Positions 42,871-48,653 of a stretch of 48,653 nucleotides of DNA are shown piece after piece. Source of the DNA: an uncultured Eubacteriales bacterium (GTDB taxonomy: Bacteria > Bacillota > Clostridia > Christensenellales > CAG-314); contig CASEME010000007.1 of assembly GCA_949289125.1 (NCBI GenBank), forward strand, positions 1 through 48,653, written 5' to 3'. Under the pieces are notes generated by a model. The model worked only from the letters and a program-made list of their open reading frames with translations. It was not told the DNA's origin and did not search any database. The translations under genes and the position numbers were made by a program. How positions within the stretch are numbered: the stretch's first letter is position 1; every line of letters begins with the position of its first letter.

Positions 42871-44163
42871 TTAGGCAATCTTGTTGCTTTCCTTCAACAA
42901 GTTGAGCAATTTTTCGGTAATTACCTGATTTTTAAAATATGCTACTTGCTCTTCTTTGAGCCCTGCCTCAAATTTGGCAGCGTCCTGACCAACTTGCTCG
43001 GCGTACTCTTTGATTTTTTGAGAAACGCTCTTTTTGTCTGCCTTGATTTTTTCTGCTTTGACGATAGCTTCAAATACAAGACGTGTGCGTACTTCCTTTT
43101 CTGCACGCTCTTTGTGATTAGCACGCAACTGCTCTATTGTGCTGTTGGTATATTTGAAGTAATCTTCCAACTTCATACCCTGATACATCAACTGATATTT
43201 GAAGTCTTCGATATAGTCGTCTATCTGCTCTTCTACCATCTCAACAGGGATATCTACTTTTGCGCCCTCAACAACTTTTTCTATCAGTTTGCCCTCGTCA
43301 CGGTATTGGGCACTCTTTACTTTGTTGTCCTCAAGGCGTTTTTTGATGTCTGCTTTGTATTCTGCCAAAGTAGAAAACTCGCTTACGTCTTTTGCAAATT
43401 CGTCGTCAAGCGTAGGCAACTGTTTGTAGCTGATACTGTTGATTTTTACATTGAACACAGCCTCTTTGCCTGCAAGGTTTTCTGCATGGTATTCTTTGGG
43501 GAAAGTAACGGTGATATCTTTGACGTCGCCGATATTCATACCAATAAGTTGCTCCTCAAAGCCTTCAATAAAGGTATGGCTACCGATAGTCAAATTTTGG
43601 TTGTCTGCTGTGCCACCGTCAAACTTAACGCCGTCCACACTGCCCGAATAGTTGAGGTTGACTTCGTCGCCGTTTTCTACAGCTCTGTCTGTCACTTCCA
43701 CTGTGCGTGCGTTGCGGTGTTGTACGTGCTCAAGTTCGGTGTCAACGTCCTTGTCTGTAACTTGCTCTACAGGCGTCTTTTCGATAGTAAGGTCTTTGTA
43801 CTGACCAAGCTCCACTTCGGGCTTTACTACCACTGCAATGTTGAATTTGACGACTTTGTCGTCGCTGCTGATAGATTTTTCATCAATGACAGGACGAGCA
43901 ACAGGTATCACGTCCTTATTTTTATCCAAAAATTGTCCGTAATATTCTGATGCGGCAAGATAAAGCGCGTCTTCGAAGAAAAGACCTGCACCGTATCTGT
44001 TTTCCAACACGTTGCGGGGTACATGACCTTTGCGAAAACCGGGCACAGAGTACTTGCCCTTGTTCTGCTCATAAGCCTTTTGCATAAAAGCCTGCCAATC
44101 GTCCATTGCGACGGTGAAGCCGACTATAAGTTTGCCTTCTTTCTTCTCGACATTGTATTTCAT
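42871..44163 (-). CDS. tig: trigger factor
   Basis: Ribosome-bound chaperone and prolyl isomerase. The ribosome-docking signature is PGFRKGHVPRNVLENRYG (about 41-58). The FKBP-type domain (about 155-240) includes GDEVNLNYSGSVDG and TFIEGFEEQLIGM. The C-terminal helical chaperone arms follow. 430 residues. GGAGG precedes ATG. It heads the tig-clpP-clpX-lon-engB array. Confidence 0.97.
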   Translation of the reverse strand: MKYNVEKKEGKLIVGFTVAMDDWQAFMQKAYEQNKGKYSVPGFRKGHVPRNVLENRYGAGLFFEDALYLAASEYYGQFLDKNKDVIPVARPVIDEKSISSDDKVVKFNIAVVVKPEVELGQYKDLTIEKTPVEQVTDKDVDTELEHVQHRNARTVEVTDRAVENGDEVNLNYSGSVDGVKFDGGTADNQNLTIGSHTFIEGFEEQLIGMNIGDVKDITVTFPKEYHAENLAGKEAVFNVKINSISYKQLPTLDDEFAKDVSEFSTLAEYKADIKKRLEDNKVKSAQYRDEGKLIEKVVEGAKVDIPVEMVEEQIDDYIEDFKYQLMYQGMKLEDYFKYTNSTIEQLRANHKERAEKEVRTRLVFEAIVKAEKIKADKKSVSQKIKEYAEQVGQDAAKFEAGLKEEQVAYFKNQVITEKLLNLLKESNKIA

Positions 44164-44194
44164 AGTTTCCTCCGAATATATCGTTCAGCAATGT

Positions 44195-44223
44195 ATTGTA
44201 GCACAGATTGTAAAAATAATCAA
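44195..44223 (-). promoter_or_regulatory. sigma-A promoter of tig
   Basis: On the minus strand, -35 TTGATT (44218-44223), a 17-bp spacer and -10 TACAAT (44195-44200). Confidence 0.65.
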
Positions 44224-44241
44224 TTATTTTTGGTGTTTTAC

Positions 44242-44270
44242 TTGAATAAACCGTATAACTATTGTAAAAT
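44242..44270 (+). promoter_or_regulatory. sigma-A promoter of rqcH
   Basis: On the plus strand, -35 TTGAAT (44242-44247), a 17-bp spacer and -10 TAAAAT (44265-44270). Its -35 is 18 bp from the -35 of the tig promoter. Confidence 0.65.
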
Positions 44271-44293
44271 TAAAAAACGAGGTAATTTGCTGT

Positions 44294-46033
44294 ATGGCTT
44301 ATGACGCATTAACGCTGTCCGTGCTGACAAAAGAAATTGCAACGGCATTGACGGGCGGAAAAATTAACAGAATATATCAGCCCGAAAAAGACGAGATTGT
44401 TTTGACCATATTCAACAAGCAGACGTACAGACTGCTTATATCGGCAAACGCAGGCGTCAACAGAATTCATCTTACGGACAAGACAGTGGACAACCCCACT
44501 GTTGCGCCCGCTTTTTGCATGCTGTTGCGCAAATATCTTATCAATGCACAAATTAACAACATTGAGCAGATGCCATATGAGAGAGTGTTGGACTTTACGC
44601 TCAACAATCGCAACGACTTAGGCTACAGCAAGGATATGCACCTCATATTTGAGCTGACAGGCAAAACGTCCAACATAATACTTACAGAAGAAAACTATAC
44701 TGTATTGGACAGTATCAAACACCTGCCCACCGATATGGACAGCAAGCGCATAATATTGAACGGCGCAAAATATCCCTTTTTTCAACCGCAGGACAAGCTG
44801 TTGCCTTTTGACATCAATCGCATAAAAATACTGCTTAAGACCAACTTGTCCCCTATAAGACAACTGCTTGTGGAAAATTTGTTGGGTGTATCGCAAACTA
44901 CCGTCAACGAGATGACCTATGGCATAGACGAAAACGACAGGGACAAGGCAATAGACATTGTGTTGAAACGCATAAAAGAGTATGAACACAAGTTGCTCAA
45001 CCCACAACCTGCAGTACTGTACGTAAACGGCAGTATGAAAGAGGTATTGCCCTTTGAATACGACAGCAAAAAAGGTGAGTATCGCCACTACGACACACTT
45101 AACGGCGCACACGACGAATACTATTTTTTGACAGACAAGTACAAGCGGTTTGCTGACAAGGCAAAGTCGGTAAACACCATTGTCAAAAATGCCGTTGCCC
45201 GCACAGAAAAGAAACTTGCAATACAAAAGCAAAGCATATTGGAAGCGCAGGAAAGCGACTACAACAAAAAAGCAGGCGACCTTATACTTGCCAATATTTA
45301 TCTTATCAAGCAAGGTGCGGACAAAGTTGTTGTACAAGATTACTATGAAGCGGACTGTCCACAAATAACTATTGCATTGGACAAGGCGCTAAATGCGCAA
45401 CAGAACGCACAAAAGTATTACAAAAAATACCGCAAGCAAAAAAGCACAATAGAACACAACACCAAACTTGTGGAAGAAAATGAAAAGCTGTTGCAGTATC
45501 TTATCACGGTGCAACAATCGTTGAATTTTTGTTCGGACGCGTCCGACCTCAACGAGATAGTGAGAGAACTTACCGACTGCGGCATCATCAAGGAAAAACG
45601 AGCGCAAAATGCAAAAAAGAACAGCTCAACTTCCAAAGCCCGCAACGAGATTGTTACCAAACCGCTGAAGTATGTGATAGACGGATACACTGTGTATGTG
45701 GGCAAAAACAACATACAAAACAATTACGTCACTTTCAAACTCGCACGTGCCAACGACCTTTGGCTACACACGCACGATGTGCACTCCTCTCATGCTGTGG
45801 TAATCAACGACAGCAATCAACCTCTGCCACCGGACGATGTGATAGTAAAAGCTGCGGAAATAGTAGCCTACTACTCTCAAGCAAGAAACGGCACCAAAGT
45901 ATCGGTAGACTACACGCAAAAATACAATGTAAAAAAGCCAAACAAAGCAGCACTCGGCTTTGTGACATACAACACATACTACACCGTTGTTGTCAACCCC
46001 AACGAACACAGACAACTATTGCAACAAAACTAA
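44294..46033 (+). CDS. rqcH: ribosome rescue factor RqcH (NFACT family, Rqc2 homolog)
   Basis: Binds stalled 50S-peptidyl-tRNA and directs alanine tailing for degradation; older names are FbpA or fibronectin-binding protein. NFACT-N begins MAYDALTLSVLTKEI and has APAFCMLLRKYL and HLIFELTGKTSNIIL. A coiled coil (about 290-430) is rich in Lys/Gln. NFACT-R near the end has NDLWLHTHDVHSSHAVV. 579 residues, normal. GAGGT lies 10 nt before the ATG. It is divergent from tig and thus next to the Clp/Lon proteases that degrade tailed products. Confidence 0.93.
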   Translation: MAYDALTLSVLTKEIATALTGGKINRIYQPEKDEIVLTIFNKQTYRLLISANAGVNRIHLTDKTVDNPTVAPAFCMLLRKYLINAQINNIEQMPYERVLDFTLNNRNDLGYSKDMHLIFELTGKTSNIILTEENYTVLDSIKHLPTDMDSKRIILNGAKYPFFQPQDKLLPFDINRIKILLKTNLSPIRQLLVENLLGVSQTTVNEMTYGIDENDRDKAIDIVLKRIKEYEHKLLNPQPAVLYVNGSMKEVLPFEYDSKKGEYRHYDTLNGAHDEYYFLTDKYKRFADKAKSVNTIVKNAVARTEKKLAIQKQSILEAQESDYNKKAGDLILANIYLIKQGADKVVVQDYYEADCPQITIALDKALNAQQNAQKYYKKYRKQKSTIEHNTKLVEENEKLLQYLITVQQSLNFCSDASDLNEIVRELTDCGIIKEKRAQNAKKNSSTSKARNEIVTKPLKYVIDGYTVYVGKNNIQNNYVTFKLARANDLWLHTHDVHSSHAVVINDSNQPLPPDDVIVKAAEIVAYYSQARNGTKVSVDYTQKYNVKKPNKAALGFVTYNTYYTVVVNPNEHRQLLQQN

Positions 46034-46129
46034 AATAATCAACGAGCACCGCGCTTAGATACTCTACTTGTATTGTCATTTGCAATAAAGCCGAGTAGAA
46101 TAATTATTAACACAATATAATGCACAACA

Positions 46130-46164
46130 AAACGCCTTTCGGACATAAAAACCGAAGGGCGTTT
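46130..46164. terminator. bidirectional terminator between rqcH and the small membrane protein gene
   Basis: A 13-bp stem AAACGCCTTTCGG with CCGAAGGGCGTTT, one G-T pair, between convergent genes. Confidence 0.75.
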
Positions 46165-46227
46165 GTACATAAACTATTTATTGAATATTGGGAGCAAACA
46201 AGACTCCTTTGCACATAACAATATGGC

Positions 46228-46518
46228 TTAATACCACATAAACAATTTGCCTGCAAATACAAAGATAGATATTACTACAACAGCAAGTGTAATAACTATG
46301 GATACTATCATTATCCATAGTTGAGATTTTTTGCCTGCGGATTGGTCTGCACGCAGATATTGATACATCTGTGCAACAGTATAATACACTGACACAGCAG
46401 TAAGCAAAGCAAAAGTTACGTACACCAAAGCCTGCACTTGCAAAGCCACTGCCAACACTATTGCCGTTACTATAAATACAACGCCGGCAAGAACAATTTT
46501 TTCGGGTAAGTTTTTCAC
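46228..46518 (-). CDS. small membrane protein, unknown
   Basis: 96 residues with three hydrophobic spans (about 8-27, 29-48 and 68-90) and a polar loop YQYLRADQSAGKKS between the second and third. No motif I recognise. GTG at 46518 follows GGAGG by 7 nt. It is last in the lspA-rluD-carbamoyltransferase-like run, 24 nt after its neighbour, so probably co-transcribed. Confidence 0.7.
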   Translation of the reverse strand: MKNLPEKIVLAGVVFIVTAIVLAVALQVQALVYVTFALLTAVSVYYTVAQMYQYLRADQSAGKKSQLWIMIVSIVITLAVVVISIFVFAGKLFMWY

Positions 46519-46542
46519 AATATTTCCTCCAGATGGTATTGT

Positions 46543-47379
46543 TTATTTTCTCATAAGATAAAGAGCCGCCATAGCTACAGATATAAGTGACTGATATTGA
46601 GCATCTGTTGCACTATACGGATAATTGACGGCACCGCTTGCGCTGACAATTTTTTTGCAGCCCAACAACGGAGCATTGACTCTTGCACGGTCGATGTATG
46701 TTTCCAAAATACCGCTTTTGTTGCCATAATACAACTCAGGTTGGACATTGCCGTTGAGACCGATATCAATAATGGCGTCCACTCCTGCAAATGCCAAATC
46801 TAAAGTATGCACAACAGTACCGCTGTAGTCGTCCGACGAGTGGTCACCCTCGGGCAGATACCACACCAAGTGCGAACGGAACAAAGACAACACGTGGTCT
46901 ATCTCGCGCAACTTGGCTGTATTTTTGTTGCCTACCACAAGTACTGTAAGATTGTTGAGACTGTCCAACTTTTCACGCAAAGCCATAAGGTCGGCCATAG
47001 CCTCTATGGGACTATAAATACTGCCGCCTGCGTTGATTAGTGGCAAATTGACAGTACTTGCCATCTGTGCAGTGAGGTCGTCGTCCAAATCTTTGAGCAC
47101 CATCATATCCACACCCATATTGCACATTGCGCTACAATACTCGGGGACATCGTCACAGCCATATATCTCTACAAAGTTGCCCGACAAATACATTGTTGCC
47201 AAAGCAAACGCTTTGGATACAATATCTTGTCTGGGAAATACTCCTGCTATAGACGCACCTACAAGCTGTGGACTGCGCTTGTACGATGTAACGGCTATGC
47301 GCCTCATCTGCCAAGCCACTTCCAAAAAATTGAGCACGTCATTTTTGGACATGTTCATTAAGTTCAATAACTTTCTCAT
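46543..47379 (-). CDS. carbamoyltransferase-family protein lacking catalytic motifs
   Basis: 278 residues with the fold pattern of ornithine/aspartate carbamoyltransferase: RKLLNLMNMSKNDVLNFLEVA at the start, a middle block LPLINAGGSIYSPIEAMADLMALRE that aligns with the family's VPVIN...HPCQ.LADLLT, and LTVLVVGNKNTAKLREIDHVL for the second domain. The carbamoyl-phosphate loop STRTR is replaced by FPRQDIVSK (about 48-56) and HPCQ by SPIE. It is therefore probably not an active carbamoyltransferase. ATG at 47379 lies 6 nt after GGAGG and within the rluD end. In Bacillus the pyr operon with pyrB follows the lspA-rluD homologs. Confidence 0.7.
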   Translation of the reverse strand: MRKLLNLMNMSKNDVLNFLEVAWQMRRIAVTSYKRSPQLVGASIAGVFPRQDIVSKAFALATMYLSGNFVEIYGCDDVPEYCSAMCNMGVDMMVLKDLDDDLTAQMASTVNLPLINAGGSIYSPIEAMADLMALREKLDSLNNLTVLVVGNKNTAKLREIDHVLSLFRSHLVWYLPEGDHSSDDYSGTVVHTLDLAFAGVDAIIDIGLNGNVQPELYYGNKSGILETYIDRARVNAPLLGCKKIVSASGAVNYPYSATDAQYQSLISVAMAALYLMRK

Positions 47380-48289
47380 ATTCCCCTCCGCTACGCAAAA
47401 TACTTAGCACATTGACAAAATAATCGGGCAACGGCGCTTCAAAGGTCATAAGCTGTCCGCTGTACGGATGTACAAATTGCAACTGCCAAGCGTGCAACAA
47501 CTGACCGTTGAGTTTGAAACGCTGTGTTTTGTAACCGTACACTGTATCTCCCACTATCGGGTGACCAATATATTTGCAATGTACACGTATCTGATGCGTC
47601 CGTCCTGTTTTTAGCTCAAAGCGTACAAAGGTTTTACTTTTGTAACGTTCGATAACGTCAAAATAAGTGAGTGCACTTCGTCCGTTGACGTCCACACACA
47701 TTTTTTTGCGATCGGCACGGCTACGTGCAATCGGTTGCTCCACCTTGCCGTTGTTTTGCTTTATCACGCCTTCCACTACTGCAAGATAAATACGCTTGCA
47801 AGTTTTGTCCTTTATCTGTTCTGCAAGACGAACATGCGCAACGTCATCCTTTGCTACCACCAACAGACCGCTTGTCAGCTTGTCCAACCTGTGCACTATA
47901 CCTGGGCGCAATACCCCGTTGATGCCTGACAGATTGGTAAGTTTGTACAACAAAGCATTGACCAAAGTATCTGTATATACACCGTTGGCAGGGTGCACGG
48001 TTAGCCCTTGTTGCTTGTTGATAACGGCAAGATGTTCGTCTTCGTACACAATGTCTATGGGTATGTCCTGTGGCACAATATCCATAGGCACACTGTCGGG
48101 CAAATGCACACTGACTTGGCTATCACATTTTACCGCAGCGGAACTTTTGGTAACAATTACACCGTCCACAACTACTTGTCCGTCTGCAATAAGTTTTTGC
48201 AAACGTGAGCGCGTAAGCTCACAGTTGTCGGCAAGAAATGCGTCCAATCTGTCGTACTTGCGCTCGGCAGTCAACACTATAGTATTCAC
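47339..48289 (-). CDS. rluD: RluA/RluD family pseudouridine synthase
   Basis: Makes pseudouridines in 23S rRNA or tRNA. An N-terminal S4 domain (about 9-60: DRLDAFLADNCELTRSRLQKLI) precedes the catalytic domain with GIVHRLDKLTSGLLVVAK, whose Asp is the nucleophile, and ELKTGRTHQIRVHCKYIGHPIVGD. GTG at 48289 lies 1 nt after lspA stops, with AAGGAAG 9 nt upstream; the longer frame overlaps lspA. 316 residues. The exact target is uncertain, so the gene symbol follows the family. Confidence 0.88.
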   Translation of the reverse strand: MNTIVLTAERKYDRLDAFLADNCELTRSRLQKLIADGQVVVDGVIVTKSSAAVKCDSQVSVHLPDSVPMDIVPQDIPIDIVYEDEHLAVINKQQGLTVHPANGVYTDTLVNALLYKLTNLSGINGVLRPGIVHRLDKLTSGLLVVAKDDVAHVRLAEQIKDKTCKRIYLAVVEGVIKQNNGKVEQPIARSRADRKKMCVDVNGRSALTYFDVIERYKSKTFVRFELKTGRTHQIRVHCKYIGHPIVGDTVYGYKTQRFKLNGQLLHAWQLQFVHPYSGQLMTFEAPLPDYFVNVLSILRSGGEYEKVIELNEHVQK

Positions 48290-48290
48290 C

Positions 48291-48653
48291 TTACTTATCT
48301 TCCTTTTTGTTAGCGTCCGTCTGTGTGTCGGACTGACTGTTGTTGCTATCTTGTTGTGCTTGGTTGTCATCGGGAGCGTTGGCGTTGGACAGTTGTTGTT
48401 TTTTGCGCTTACTGTCGGCTATCATCTCTTTGACAAGCGAATCTCTATCGGTAAACAAAAGAGCTACTATTGCCAAAATAACGCCCACAGTCAAAAAGCT
48501 GTCCGCTATGTTGAATATTGCAAAACCGCGCACATAAATTAGGTCGCGCACAGCACCGTTGAAAAAGCCATCTCCCAAAAATGCGCGGTCTATTGCGTTG
48601 CCTATTGCACCGCTAATGACAAAGGAATATCCTACCTGTCCCCATACGCTACG
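48291..48653 (-). CDS. lspA: lipoprotein signal peptidase LspA (5' part outside the window)
   Basis: Membrane aspartyl protease that removes lipoprotein signal peptides. The window holds the C-terminal 120 residues: VISGAIGNAIDRAF carries the first catalytic Asp, and FAIFNIADSFLTVG the second. The last membrane span follows. After it comes an unusual hydrophilic tail of about 45 residues rich in Gln, Asn, Asp and Lys. The start codon lies beyond position 48653. Confidence 0.92.
   Translation of the reverse strand, partial: RSVWGQVGYSFVISGAIGNAIDRAFLGDGFFNGAVRDLIYVRGFAIFNIADSFLTVGVILAIVALLFTDRDSLVKEMIADSKRKKQQLSNANAPDDNQAQQDSNNSQSDTQTDANKKEDK

Noticed and set aside
42781..43950. 389-codon hydrophobic open frame on the plus strand
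   Set aside because: Antisense shadow of tig; the hydrophobic look comes from complementing Lys/Glu-rich codons.
46048..46100. Weak hairpin after rqcH before the main terminator
   Set aside because: Short, mismatched stems and no T-run; the hairpin at 46130-46164 explains termination.

Overview
The window reads as ordinary chromosome of a spore-forming-lineage Clostridia bacterium (Bacillota) of moderate GC. The evidence is the ranthipeptide SCIFF with its maturase, an infC-rpmI-rplT operon whose infC starts at AUU, a T-box in front of thrS, a YtxC-like gene next to thrS, a meso-DAP type MurE and MraZ boxes before the division cluster. I cannot name the genus. All but two genes lie on the minus strand, so transcription runs from high to low coordinates. 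I see no phage, insertion sequence, CRISPR array, tRNA or rRNA.

From right to left: (1) 48653-46228: lspA (cut by the window edge), rluD, a carbamoyltransferase-family protein that has lost its catalytic motifs, and a small membrane protein. (2) 46033-44294, plus strand: rqcH, back to back with tig. (3) 44163-37622: tig-clpP-clpX-lon-engB, the protein folding and turnover cluster. (4) 37431-35443: a Clostridia-type protein with a possible sigma-K promoter, a zinc-ribbon protein and a metallophosphoesterase. (5) 35033-21468: division and cell-wall cluster mraZ-rsmH-ftsL-like-pbp-murE-mraY-murD-ftsW-murA-ftsQ-ftsA-ftsZ, without murF, murG, murC or murB. (6) 21371-17409: asnS, two small uncharacterised genes (one on the plus strand, Cys-rich), acpP, an AlkD-like repair protein and a YtxC-like protein. 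(7) 17400-10397: T-box-thrS, infC-rpmI-rplT, a SpoU methyltransferase, yebC and a CoA-disulfide reductase/rhodanese fusion. (8) 10216-5866: ruvC-ruvA-ruvB-queA-tgt (Holliday junction processing and queuosine tRNA modification). (9) 5758-15: yajC, a TIGR04086-type membrane protein, the SCIFF peptide and its radical SAM maturase, a SecD-like protein and recJ.

Standard sigma-A promoters (two hexamers with 17-bp spacers) and intrinsic terminators can be read at most operon boundaries and divide the window into transcription units. The points most worth a second look are the SCIFF locus with a terminator hairpin between precursor and maturase; a SecD-like protein with no SecF beside it and a changed core motif; a catalytically degraded carbamoyltransferase where Bacillus has its pyr operon; a Cys-rich plus-strand protein with an 18-nt tandem repeat; a Gln/Gly-rich FtsZ linker; a hairpin that hides the ribosome binding site of the TIGR04086 gene; two facing groups of MraZ boxes; and strong avoidance of TTA, CTA and TCA codons, which is why long antisense reading frames occur inside real genes.
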